A stretch of 28,295 nucleotides of DNA from positions 1-28,295 of the forward strand of contig JAITDR010000111.1 of the NCBI GenBank assembly GCA_031282465.1, read 5' to 3'. The notes under the pieces are model-generated. The model did no database searches, was not told the origin of the DNA, and saw only the letters and a list, made by a program, of their open reading frames with translations. The stretch comes from Desulfovibrio sp. GTDB lineage: Bacteria > Desulfobacterota > Desulfovibrionia > Desulfovibrionales > Desulfovibrionaceae. Shown here piece by piece: positions 9,057 through 16,153 of the stretch; within the stretch, counting starts at the first letter, position 1; each line of letters starts with the position of its first letter. A program made the translations under genes and the position numbers.

Positions 9057-9182
9057 TTCAATCCACGTCCGGCTCTGTCCGCCGGCCGGCACCGCCCCGG
9101 CGTATGAGAGCCGGGTGGACTGCCCTTTCCCTTCAGGGAAAGGTTTTAAACCATAGAGGACTTTCTGAAGAGGACTTTCTGA
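9055..9182. repeat. Element copy B between tadA and ispG, with a tandem 14-bp end
   Basis: This copy begins at the tadA stop codon. Its left block (9055-9113) repeats TTCAATCCAC, the hairpin around CCGGC/GCCGG (9069-9085), and the CCGCCCCGG motif (9092-9100). Its right block (9123-9168) aligns without gaps with copy A and contains a strong hairpin, CCTTTCCCT-tc-AGGGAAAGG (9124-9143). The final 14 bases, AGAGGACTTTCTGA, are duplicated in tandem (9155-9168 and 9169-9182). About 60 bases present in the middle of copy A are missing here. The function is unknown; it could be a mobile repeat, a leader-plus-repeat relic of a CRISPR locus, or a regulatory RNA. Confidence 0.7.
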
Positions 9183-9208
9183 TAAAGCCGTTTTTCATCA
9201 AAGGTAAA

Positions 9209-9289
9209 ATGATGCCCTACGAAAGATCAATATCCGACTCTGTCTGTGTTTCACTATGTTGTTTTATTTCGAACTTGGAAACGAAATAA
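9209..9289 (+). CDS. Possible 26-residue leader peptide ahead of ispG
   Basis: ATG 9209, with a second ATG directly after it, is preceded by AAAGG (9200-9204). The frame encodes a 26-residue peptide that includes a Cys-rich CVSLCCF stretch and stops 4 bp before the ispG start. The close spacing would allow coupled translation. The peptide is not recognised and expression is unproven; a leader also precedes tadA after the other copy of the repeated element. Confidence 0.25.
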   Translation: MMPYERSISDSVCVSLCCFISNLETK

Positions 9290-9293
9290 GGCC

Positions 9294-10373
9294 ATGCGTG
9301 CAAGTACGGCACTGCGCATAGGTGAAGTGCAGGTCGGCGGCGGCGCGCCGGTCGTCGTGCAGAGCATGACCGACACGGATACCCGTGACAGTGCGGCAAC
9401 TTTAGCCCAAATAGCCGAACTGGCCGCCGCCGGGTGTGAACTGGTGCGCGTAGCCGTGCCGGACGACAAAGCTGCGCTCGCCCTGCGCGACGTCTGCGCC
9501 GCATCGCCTCTGCCGGTCATTGCCGACATCCACTTCAGCAGCAGTCTGGCCGTGGCCGCACTGGAAGCCGGTGCGGCCGCCCTGCGCATCAACCCCGGCA
9601 ACATCGGCGGCCCGGAAAAAGTACGCCGCGTGGCGGACGCGGCTAAGGCACACGGAGCGGCCATCCGCATCGGGGTCAACTCCGGTTCTCTGGAAAAAAA
9701 ACTGTTGGAGCGCTACGGCGGCCCGACGGCCGAAGCGCTGGTCGAAAGCGCTCTGAACCATGCTCTCCTCTTGGAACGCTGTGGATTTTCGGCCGTCAAG
9801 CTGTCCATGAAATCATCCGATGTCCCGACTACGGTTGCCGCATACAGGCTGGCCGCGCAACGTTGCTCCCATCCCCTTCACGTCGGGATCACCGAAGCCG
9901 GGACCCTGTTGCGCGGACTGGTAAAATCCGCTGCGGGCATCGGCATCTTGCTCTCCGAAGGAATAGGGGATACCATAAGAATTTCGCTGACCCACAACCC
10001 CATACGCGAAGTGGAAGCCGCTTGGCGGTTGCTCTCCGCCCTGAAACTCAGGCAGCGGGGGCCGGAAATAATCTCCTGCCCCACGTGCGGACGCACGGAA
10101 ATTGATCTCGTCGGGCTGGCGGAAGCTGTAGAAGAAGAACTACGCGATATTCCGGAATACTTCACGGTCGCCGTAATGGGTTGCGTGGTCAACGGCCCTG
10201 GGGAAGCACGCGAAGCCGATGTGGGCATAGCCGGGGGCAGAGGGAAAGGCACGGTGTTCCGCAAGGGCGTTGTCGTGCGCAACGCAAGCGGGGGACGCCA
10301 AGAACTGCTCCACGCCCTGTGCGGAGAAATTGATATATTGCGGAAGGAAATACAACGAGGAAACGTCCGGTAA
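9294..10373 (+). CDS. ispG: 4-hydroxy-3-methylbut-2-enyl-diphosphate synthase IspG (GcpE)
   Basis: This 359-residue [4Fe-4S] enzyme of the MEP isoprenoid pathway reductively converts MEcPP to HMBPP. The TIM-barrel half shows VVQSMTDTDT (21-30), ADIHF (77-81), LRINPGNIG (97-105) and GVNSGSLEKK (127-136). The C-terminal cluster domain carries SCPTCGR (C262, C265) and GCVVNGPGE (C297, E304), so all three cluster ligands and the fourth acidic ligand are present. I chose ATG 9294, with AAGG just upstream and the family alignment beginning there; a GTG at 9246 would add 16 unconserved residues. The gene has its own long upstream region with a repeated element and a short ORF, and a stem-loop overlaps its stop codon. 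Confidence 0.95.
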   Translation: MRASTALRIGEVQVGGGAPVVVQSMTDTDTRDSAATLAQIAELAAAGCELVRVAVPDDKAALALRDVCAASPLPVIADIHFSSSLAVAALEAGAAALRINPGNIGGPEKVRRVADAAKAHGAAIRIGVNSGSLEKKLLERYGGPTAEALVESALNHALLLERCGFSAVKLSMKSSDVPTTVAAYRLAAQRCSHPLHVGITEAGTLLRGLVKSAAGIGILLSEGIGDTIRISLTHNPIREVEAAWRLLSALKLRQRGPEIISCPTCGRTEIDLVGLAEAVEEELRDIPEYFTVAVMGCVVNGPGEAREADVGIAGGRGKGTVFRKGVVVRNASGGRQELLHALCGEIDILRKEIQRGNVR

Positions 10374-10414
10374 CGCCGAAATGAATTGTGATCACTATCG
10401 CGCAACCGGACGTT
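10362..10414 (+). terminator. Stem-loop across the ispG stop codon (possible terminator or 3' stabiliser)
   Basis: AACGTCCGGT (10362-10371) and ACCGGACGTT (10405-10414) form a perfect 10-bp inverted repeat enclosing 33 bases. The left arm includes the first base of the ispG TAA. There is no T-run after it, so a classical intrinsic terminator is unlikely; a 3' mRNA structure is the safer reading. Confidence 0.4.
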
Positions 10415-10465
10415 GTCGGTAACCTGTTCTCAAAATAACCGCGACAAAACCCGAAGGAACACATC

Positions 10466-10870
10466 ATGTCCGATACAGGCAACGGCATCGCACCCGACTT
10501 TACTCCGGATTTCCGCAAGGGCGGCGGTCTGCTCCCGGTCGTGGCTCAGGACGCCGTCGCCGGTGACGTGCTCATGCTGGCCTATATGAACGAAGAAGCC
10601 TGGCAAAAGACGCTGGAAAGCGGAGAAGTCCACTACTGGAGCCGCAGCCGACAGGAACTGTGGCACAAGGGCGGCACGTCGGGGCATGTCCAAAAGGTCA
10701 AAGCCGTACGCCTGGACTGCGACGGCGATGCCCTACTCATCCTCGTGGAACAGATCGGCGGAGCGGCCTGCCATACAGGCTACCGGAGTTGCTTTTTCCG
10801 TGAATTGAAAGACGGGCGGGTCGGTCTCTGCTCACCCCGCGTGTTCGACCCCGAGGAGGTCCGCAAATAA
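10466..10870 (+). CDS. hisI: Phosphoribosyl-AMP cyclohydrolase HisI
   Basis: This 134-residue cytosolic metalloenzyme opens the adenine ring of PR-AMP, the third step of histidine synthesis. The metal sites are complete: LDCDGDAL supplies D84, C85, D86 and D88, and [11 protein letters not shown] supplies C102 and C109. [21 protein letters not shown] (about 42-62) is the substrate-binding stretch typical of the family. It is the stand-alone cyclohydrolase form, without the HisE pyrophosphohydrolase domain. AAGGAA lies just upstream of the start. The stop shares one base with the hisG start (TAATG), so the two are cotranslated. Confidence 0.95.
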   Translation: MSDTGNGIAPDFTPDFRKGGGLLPVVAQDAVAGDVLMLAYMNEEAWQKTLESGEVHYWSRSRQELWHKGGTSGHVQKVKAVRLDCDGDALLILVEQIGGAACHTGYRSCFFRELKDGRVGLCSPRVFDPEEVRK

Positions 10871-11748
10871 TGGCCGACAAAATTCTCAAAATAGCGATCC
10901 CCAAAGGTTCGCTGGAAGAAGCCACTTTGGCGCTTTTCGCCCGATCGGGTTGGAAAATCGCCATGCAGAGCAGAAATTATTTTCCGGAAGTCAATGATCC
11001 CGAGCTGTCGGTCAGCCTGTGCCGTCCGCAGGAAATGGGCGCGTATATCGGCGACGGCATTCTGGATGCCGGGCTTACGGGCAAGGATTGGGCGATGGAA
11101 AGCGGCGCGGACTATGTGGTCGTCGCCGACCTGATCTATTCCAAGATGAGCAACCGCCCGGCCCGCTGGGTGCTGGCCGTGGCCGGCGACTCCCCCTACC
11201 GCAGGCCGGAGGATCTGGCCGGAAAACGCGTGGCGACGGAAATCATGGGGCTTACCCGCCGTTATTTCGCGGAGCGGGGCATAGCGGTCACGGTCAATTA
11301 CTCCTGGGGCGCTACCGAGGCCAAAGTGGTCGAAGGGCTGGCCGATGCCGTTGTGGAAGTGACGGAAACCGGCACAACGCTCCGGGCGCACGGACTGCGC
11401 ATCATCGACGAAGTGCTGGAAACCAATACTCAGTTCATCGCCGGCAAGGCCGCGTGGGCCGACCCGTGGAAACGCGAAAAAATCAACCAGATAACCATGC
11501 TCCTGCAAGGAGCCTTGCGCGCCGAATCGTTGGTGGGCGTCAAGATGAACGTTCCCGCGGGCAAACTCGACGCCGTGCTGGCCTTGGTCCCTTCACTGAA
11601 CTCCCCTACGGTCTCCCACCTGCACGATAAAAGCTGGCTGTCCCTGGAAATCGTCATTGAAACCAAAGTCGTCCGCGATCTTGTGCCGCGCCTTGCGGCC
11701 TCCGGGGCCGAAGGCATCATTGAATATCCGCTGAACAAGGTCATATGA
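10870..11748 (+). CDS. hisG: ATP phosphoribosyltransferase HisG, long form
   Basis: This 292-residue enzyme catalyses the first, committed step of histidine synthesis (ATP plus PRPP). Recognisable blocks are LKIAIPKGSLEE (6-17), GILDAGLTGKDW (63-74), RVATEIMGL (about 120-128) and the PRPP loop VVEVTETGTTL (about 161-171). Residues from about 220 form the ACT-like C-terminal regulatory domain (VGVKMNVP, PSLNSPTVSHL), which marks the HisZ-independent long form that histidine inhibits allosterically. It overlaps hisI at its start and aroE at its end (ATGA), so the three are one transcription and translation unit. Confidence 0.95.
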   Translation: MADKILKIAIPKGSLEEATLALFARSGWKIAMQSRNYFPEVNDPELSVSLCRPQEMGAYIGDGILDAGLTGKDWAMESGADYVVVADLIYSKMSNRPARWVLAVAGDSPYRRPEDLAGKRVATEIMGLTRRYFAERGIAVTVNYSWGATEAKVVEGLADAVVEVTETGTTLRAHGLRIIDEVLETNTQFIAGKAAWADPWKREKINQITMLLQGALRAESLVGVKMNVPAGKLDAVLALVPSLNSPTVSHLHDKSWLSLEIVIETKVVRDLVPRLAASGAEGIIEYPLNKVI

Positions 11749-12719
11749 GCCCGGATATTTACGGCATACTCGGCAAGCCTGTCGGGCACAGCCTCAGTCC
11801 GGCTTTCCATAACCGGGCCTTCGCTTTGAAGGGGATACCGGGAATCTACTGTGCCTGGGAAAAGCAGGAGGAAGAGCTTCCGGATTTTTTTCATGCCGTA
11901 CGCATGCTGCCCATAGCCGGGTTGAGCGTTACCATCCCTTACAAACGCAAGGTTGTGCCTTTTCCGGATGAACTGACGGACAGGGCGCGCCTGACCGGGG
12001 CCGTAAACACGATTTTTCGCCGGGAAGGCAGGCTCACGGGCGACAACACCGACGTGGACGGCCTGCTCATGCCTCTTGCGCGGCGGGCGGGGCCGATGCC
12101 CCGCGAGGCGCTGGTTCTCGGCGCGGGAGGAGCGGCCCGCGCCGTTCTGGCCGGGCTGACCGAACTCGGACTGCCGCTGATCGCTGCAGCGGCCCGCGAT
12201 AAAGGCAAAGCAGAGGAATTGATCGCCGCATTCGCCCGCGACAAGGGAGTATCCGGCCCCTGCCCGGAACGGCCCGGAAAGGAGCGCGCAGGGCACGCTT
12301 CCTCGGCGGCCTTCCCGGCAAATGCGGCAACATACCGGGCGCTCGCCTGGGAAGAACGGGTTGAAGCCCTGGCCTGTATGGAAGCCCCTTTGGTAATCAA
12401 CGCCACTCCTTTGGGTATGCAGGGCGCTTTTGAAGGGCACAACCCTCTACCGGAGGAAGCCTTCGCGCTTTGCGCCCGCCGGAATCGACAGCCTTACAGC
12501 GAAGCGCGGGGCGACATAATCCGCCCGGTATTTTTTGATTTGGTCTACGCCCCGCGCGAGACGCGTTTTCTGGCTGAGGCGCGTGCGCAGGGCTTCGAGT
12601 GCATTGACGGTCTTGCTTTTTTTGCAGCCCAGGCTGTCGGGCAATTCAAGGCGTGGACCGGAAAAGAACTCACCCTGCATGATGCGGAACAGATTTTGGA
12701 AGCACTACCGGAGCGCTGA
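11745..12719 (+). CDS. aroE: Shikimate dehydrogenase AroE, with an internal insertion
   Basis: This 324-residue enzyme reduces 3-dehydroshikimate to shikimate with NADPH. The substrate motifs are GHSLSP (14-19), the catalytic K67 in VTIPYKRKV and D103 in GDNTDVDG. The Rossmann loop is LGAGGAARAV (125-134), and INATPLGMQG and DLVYAPRETRFL follow as expected. The protein is 35-50 residues longer than most AroE proteins. The excess lies after residue 150, in a Pro/Gly/Ala-rich stretch inside the NADP domain where the NADP-phosphate-binding loop normally sits, so cofactor preference might be altered. Its start overlaps the hisG stop by 4 bp, linking aromatic and histidine synthesis. Two hairpins and a MITE-like element follow it. 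Confidence 0.93.
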   Translation: MSPDIYGILGKPVGHSLSPAFHNRAFALKGIPGIYCAWEKQEEELPDFFHAVRMLPIAGLSVTIPYKRKVVPFPDELTDRARLTGAVNTIFRREGRLTGDNTDVDGLLMPLARRAGPMPREALVLGAGGAARAVLAGLTELGLPLIAAAARDKGKAEELIAAFARDKGVSGPCPERPGKERAGHASSAAFPANAATYRALAWEERVEALACMEAPLVINATPLGMQGAFEGHNPLPEEAFALCARRNRQPYSEARGDIIRPVFFDLVYAPRETRFLAEARAQGFECIDGLAFFAAQAVGQFKAWTGKELTLHDAEQILEALPER

Positions 12720-12791
12720 ACGGCGCCCGGTCTTTGCGGAGAGCTTTTCCGGCACGGTGTTGCGGGTACCCCTGTGCCGCCCGGCGGACGC

Positions 12792-12819
12792 GGAGGAATC
12801 CTCCCGGCACAGATGCCGG
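12792..12819 (+). terminator. Two adjacent hairpins after aroE
   Basis: GGAGGA-a-TCCTCC (12792-12804) and CCGGCA-caga-TGCCGG (12804-12819) are perfect back-to-back inverted repeats about 75 bp after the aroE stop. No T-run follows; instead a MITE-like element begins 5 bp later and may have separated the stem from its original downstream sequence. A transcript-ending or stabilising role is inferred only. Confidence 0.35.
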
Positions 12820-12823
12820 CAAC

Positions 12824-12962
12824 GCCCTAGTGCCGTGTAACACTTTGTTTTTATGCCTCCGGCGGCCATGGCTCCGCCCTGGACCCGGCAAGGGGAATGA
12901 TTCTCCCTGCACCCCTCAATAGGGGCTGATACGAAAATTTATACGTTACACGGTACTAGGGC
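12824..12962. mobile_element. 139-bp MITE-like element with 18-bp terminal inverted repeats
   Basis: In the 312-bp gap between aroE and the next gene, GCCCTAGTGCCGTGTAAC (12824-12841) and its inverted partner (12945-12962) match at 17 of 18 positions. CTAG at both ends is compatible with insertion at CTAG with TA duplication, as described for IS630/mariner-type elements. The interior has no transposase frame; it contains GCCTCCGGCGGCC (12855-12867), GGCTCCGCC and short stem-forming pieces such as CCCCT-caat-AGGGG (12912-12925). The structure suggests a non-autonomous element moved by a transposase encoded elsewhere. Family assignment is an inference. Confidence 0.7.
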
Positions 12963-13031
12963 CGATGAAGCCTTGCCGGAATACCGTTGCCGTGATGCAG
13001 TGTTGATGGAAATCGAACAAGGTCGACACGA

Positions 13032-13577
13032 ATGACGCCTCCGCCCTATACGGTAAATCCCAAGCTTGTGCCCCCCGGCGCATCGCTGATCATGATCGGC
13101 ATGGCTGCGGCCGGCAAAACGACCATAGGTCAGGAACTGGCCTGCTTGTTGGGCATGCCGCAACTGGATACGGATCACATCATCGAAGCTCATTACGGAA
13201 CGGATCTTCACACCATCAGCAAAGGCCTGAGCAAAGAGGCCTTTCTGGATCTCGAGTGCGCGGTGATTATGCGGCTGAATCTGAAACACTGCGTCATTTC
13301 CACCGGAGGAAGTGCCGTCTACCGCCCGCAGGCCGTCAGCCATCTGAAAACACTGGGACCTTTGGTGCATATCAGCGTTCCCCTGCCCGTCATTATCGAA
13401 CGCATCGCCAGAAAGCCGGAGCGAGGGTTGGCCATTGATCCCGGCCAGACGCTGGAAGACCTTTACAACGAGCGGGCGGCCCTGTACGCAGGGGCGGCGG
13501 ACTTTACCGTAGAAGGCGGGCATGCGCCTGCGGCGGTCTACGCCGATAAGATAGCCTGTATGCTGTCGCTCCGGTAA
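13032..13577 (+). CDS. Shikimate-kinase-like P-loop kinase (substrate uncertain)
   Basis: A 181-residue member of the shikimate kinase fold. It shows the Walker A GMAAAGKTT (23-31), DTDHIIE (46-52), STGGSAVYR (90-98) with the substrate-binding GG, a lid region with R131, and ERAALY (147-152). However, where AroK/AroL have F-R-x-x-E, with the Arg holding the shikimate carboxylate, this protein has FLDLE (71-75), a Leu in that place. It may therefore phosphorylate another small alcohol such as homoserine, or be a diverged AroK. The location after hisI-hisG-aroE suits amino-acid synthesis, although the MITE and a 312-bp gap separate it from aroE. The start has only a weak ribosome site. Confidence 0.75.
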   Translation: MTPPPYTVNPKLVPPGASLIMIGMAAAGKTTIGQELACLLGMPQLDTDHIIEAHYGTDLHTISKGLSKEAFLDLECAVIMRLNLKHCVISTGGSAVYRPQAVSHLKTLGPLVHISVPLPVIIERIARKPERGLAIDPGQTLEDLYNERAALYAGAADFTVEGGHAPAAVYADKIACMLSLR

Positions 13578-13652
13578 CCCGCAGGAATGCAGTGTAACGG
13601 TGCGGCGTAAGCAAAGAGAGAAAAATTCGCACTCGTAACCCACAGGAATACA
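13574..13652. repeat. Direct repeat of the gene junction before argS
   Basis: Eighteen bases beginning GTAACCC (13574-13591) recur at 13635-13652 with 16 of 18 identical, 61 bp apart. The first copy contains the stop codon of the kinase gene; the second provides the AGGA ribosome site for the argS GTG start. It looks like an old short tandem duplication of an intergenic region. Confidence 0.5.
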
Positions 13653-13656
13653 TACC

Positions 13657-15309
13657 GTGCGCGCAACTTCCCTGCTCAATTCGCTTCTTGAACAATGTCT
13701 GGCCGGCCTGGGGCTGCACAAGCCGGACAAGGCGGTCATCGAAGTGCCGAAGGACAAAAAATTCGGCGACTTGGCGGCGAACTGGGCCTTGGCTCTGGCT
13801 AAAGAAACGAAACAGGCTCCGCGTCCCCTTGCGGAAAGGCTGGCCGCCGCCCTGCGCACCTCCTCGGAACATATCGCCGCCGTGGAAGTTGCCGGTCCCG
13901 GCTTTCTCAACGTCACCTTCGCCCCCGCCTTTCTGCAGGCGTGCATCCCGGCGGTGGAAAGTCTGGGCGACAGGTACGGCGCGTCACAGAGTGGCCGAGG
14001 CATCAAGGTTCAGGTGGAATTCGTTTCCGCCAACCCCACCGGCCCCTTGCACATAGGACACGGACGAGGGGCGGCCGTCGGCGACAGTCTGGCCCGCGTG
14101 CTGCGCTTTGCGGGTTTCGACGTCGAAACGGAATACTACATCAACGATGCCGGCAGACAGATGCGCACCCTCGGCCTGTCCATACTCATGCGCGCGCGGG
14201 AGATCGGGGGTAAAAGCAGCGCGGATGATTTTCCCGAAGACTGTTACCGGGGTGAATACATTAAGGATATCGCTGCGGATATGCTGAAGGCCGACCCCGA
14301 TCTGCTTTCATTGCCGGAGGAAGATGCCCTGGAGCGGTGCCGCGTTTACGGCAGTGGAAGTATTTTGGCCGGCATCCGCAGGGACCTTGAAAACTTCAAC
14401 GTCCGCCACGATGTCTGGTTTTCCGAACGGTCTCTGGCGGCATCGGGCGCGGTGGAGCGAGTATTGCGGGACTTGCAGGAGGCCGGGTACGCGCGTGAAA
14501 AGGACGGGGCGCTCTGGTTCACCACAACGGTCTTCGGCGACGACAAAGACCGCGTATTGCGCAAATCCGACGGCTCGCTGACCTATTTCGCTTCTGACAT
14601 CGCGTATCACGCAGACAAATTCAGGCGGGGTTTCGCGCGCGTTACCGATGTGTGGGGAGCGGATCATCACGGCTATGTCGCCCGCATGAAAGCGGCTGTT
14701 GCCGCTCTGGGCCGGCCGGCGACCGACTTGGACGTCGTGCTCGTGCAACTGGTCAACCTGTTGCAGGACGGCAGACAAATCGCCATGTCGACACGGGCCG
14801 GAACCTTTGAAACCTTGGCCGACGTTGTCGCCGAAACGGGAACGGACGCTGCCCGCTTCACGTTTCTCACCCGCAAGAGCGACAGCAAGCTGGACTTTGA
14901 CCTCGCTCTGGCGCGCAGGCGCAGCATGGATAACCCCGTGTACTATGTGCAGTACGCGCACGCCAGGGTATGCGCGTTGCGGCGCAGGGCTCTGGAGCGG
15001 GGCATGGATCTTACCGGGCAGGACGACCTGAGTCTTCTTGTTCTGCCTGATGAACTGGGTCTGCTTCGGACGCTGGACCGTTTCCCCGCCGTGGTCGAAG
15101 ACGCCGCCCGGAGCGCCGCGCCGCACCTGATAAGCTTTTTTCTCATGGAACTCGCCGGATTGCTGCACAGTTATTACGCCGCGCAGCAAATACTGACGGC
15201 CGAACTGCCCGCAACGGCGGCAGCGCGCATGCGCCTGTTGGAGGCAGTAAGGCAATGCTTGAAAAACGGCCTCGACCTGATCGGAGTTTCCGCTCCGGCT
15301 GTGATGTAA
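13657..15309 (+). CDS. argS: Arginyl-tRNA synthetase ArgS
   Basis: This 550-residue class I aminoacyl-tRNA synthetase charges tRNA-Arg. The N-terminal Add-1 domain (about 1-110; KFGDLAANWALALAK, GPGFLNVTF) is followed by the catalytic core with VEFVSANPTGPLHIGHGRGAAVGD (HIGH at 132-135) and YYINDAGRQM. The KMSKS-equivalent loop is AMSTRAG near 377, degenerate as is common in ArgS. The C-terminal DALR anticodon-binding domain has YVQYAHARVCALRR and ends with LDLIGVSAPAVM. Length is slightly below the E. coli enzyme. Translation starts at GTG 13657 after AGGA, and the next gene begins 4 bp after the stop. Confidence 0.96.
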   Translation: MRATSLLNSLLEQCLAGLGLHKPDKAVIEVPKDKKFGDLAANWALALAKETKQAPRPLAERLAAALRTSSEHIAAVEVAGPGFLNVTFAPAFLQACIPAVESLGDRYGASQSGRGIKVQVEFVSANPTGPLHIGHGRGAAVGDSLARVLRFAGFDVETEYYINDAGRQMRTLGLSILMRAREIGGKSSADDFPEDCYRGEYIKDIAADMLKADPDLLSLPEEDALERCRVYGSGSILAGIRRDLENFNVRHDVWFSERSLAASGAVERVLRDLQEAGYAREKDGALWFTTTVFGDDKDRVLRKSDGSLTYFASDIAYHADKFRRGFARVTDVWGADHHGYVARMKAAVAALGRPATDLDVVLVQLVNLLQDGRQIAMSTRAGTFETLADVVAETGTDAARFTFLTRKSDSKLDFDLALARRRSMDNPVYYVQYAHARVCALRRRALERGMDLTGQDDLSLLVLPDELGLLRTLDRFPAVVEDAARSAAPHLISFFLMELAGLLHSYYAAQQILTAELPATAAARMRLLEAVRQCLKNGLDLIGVSAPAVM

Positions 15310-15313
15310 CGGT

Positions 15314-16120
15314 ATGCATGCCGCGGACAAACACGACCGGCGGGCGGAAAACAGCGAACGCCGCCGCGAGATTGTTTTCAGCCTGCGCCCGGCACAGATA
15401 GTCGGCGGCGTTGTTGTGCTCTGTCTCGGATACGCGGCTGTTTTCGTTCTGGGCGTTGTTTTGGGGCGCGGCTATGCCCCGGAAGCCGGCATACCGGAAC
15501 TTGCAAGGCTGATGCCGGAAGCCTCCGCACCGGTTTCTCCGCGCGTTGTCGCCCCTGAAGAAGAAAAAACGACGCAGGAGGAAACAACTTCGTCCCCTGC
15601 CTCTCCCGGCGGTGAGGAGGATACCCCGTTTACCCGGGCTGACCTGGACTACCGCGAGCGGCTCAAAAACAGGCCGCAAACCGCCCCCCAGACACAGGGT
15701 GCAGGCAGGAGCGGAGATGGGGCGGGCAGGAGTGCCCGGAGCAACGAACGGAAAGCGGACGGCAGAAATGCAGCCATGACAAGGAACAGCACGGACGTTA
15801 AGGCACCCCGATCCGCATCCGCCGCGGCAAAAGCCGACAAAGGCCCGGCTGCTCAACCCGACCGCGCGGGCGAAATGTACCATTATGTGTACCAGGTCGC
15901 GAGTTACAAGGACCGCGCATCCGGCGACAACTTTGCAAAGCGTCTCCGCGCCGCGGGATTCAAAGTACGCACGGAGCAGAGTACGGGAAGCGGCGTCACA
16001 TGGTTCCGTACCATGGTGGAATTCACCGGACGGCCGGACGACACCGCTGCCTTGCGCGAGACACTGAAGGGTTTCGGGGTGCCGCGCGCCCTGCTCAGGT
16101 CGAAAACGCCGGCAAACTGA
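15314..16120 (+). CDS. SPOR-domain inner-membrane protein
   Basis: A 268-residue single-pass protein. A basic N-terminus (RRAENSERRREIVF) precedes one membrane segment (about 28-50, IVGGVVVLCLGYAAVFVLGVV). Next comes a long low-complexity periplasmic linker (about 55-185) rich in Pro, Ala, Gly, Lys and Glu, and finally a SPOR domain (about 189-268: YVYQVASYKDRASGDNFAKRL, FKVRTEQS, WFRTMVEFTG). SPOR domains bind denuded peptidoglycan glycans at division sites, so a role in septation or envelope maintenance is likely, as for FtsN- or DedD-type proteins. It is 4 bp downstream of argS and surely cotranscribed. No ordinary N-terminal FtsN features beyond the topology can be seen. Confidence 0.85.
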   Translation: MHAADKHDRRAENSERRREIVFSLRPAQIVGGVVVLCLGYAAVFVLGVVLGRGYAPEAGIPELARLMPEASAPVSPRVVAPEEEKTTQEETTSSPASPGGEEDTPFTRADLDYRERLKNRPQTAPQTQGAGRSGDGAGRSARSNERKADGRNAAMTRNSTDVKAPRSASAAAKADKGPAAQPDRAGEMYHYVYQVASYKDRASGDNFAKRLRAAGFKVRTEQSTGSGVTWFRTMVEFTGRPDDTAALRETLKGFGVPRALLRSKTPAN

Positions 16121-16135
16121 ATATTGTGCGCATCG

Positions 16136-16149
16136 GGGCAGAGGTGCCC
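16136..16149. terminator. Weak hairpin between convergent genes
   Basis: GGGCA-gagg-TGCCC (16136-16149) is a 5-bp stem in the 33-bp gap between the convergent SPOR and CBS genes, followed on the plus strand by an A/T-rich stretch (TACTCAAAATTTT). It could serve both directions but is short. Confidence 0.3.
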
Positions 16150-16153
16150 ATAC

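Noticed and set aside
8334..9182. A true CRISPR array
   Set aside because: Only two repeat-like units about 720 bp apart with a conserved gene between them and no regularly spaced repeats; no cas gene is in the window.
10386..10395. CRP/FNR-type site (TTGTGATCAC)
   Set aside because: The half sites abut with no spacer, so it does not fit a CRP/FNR dimer site.
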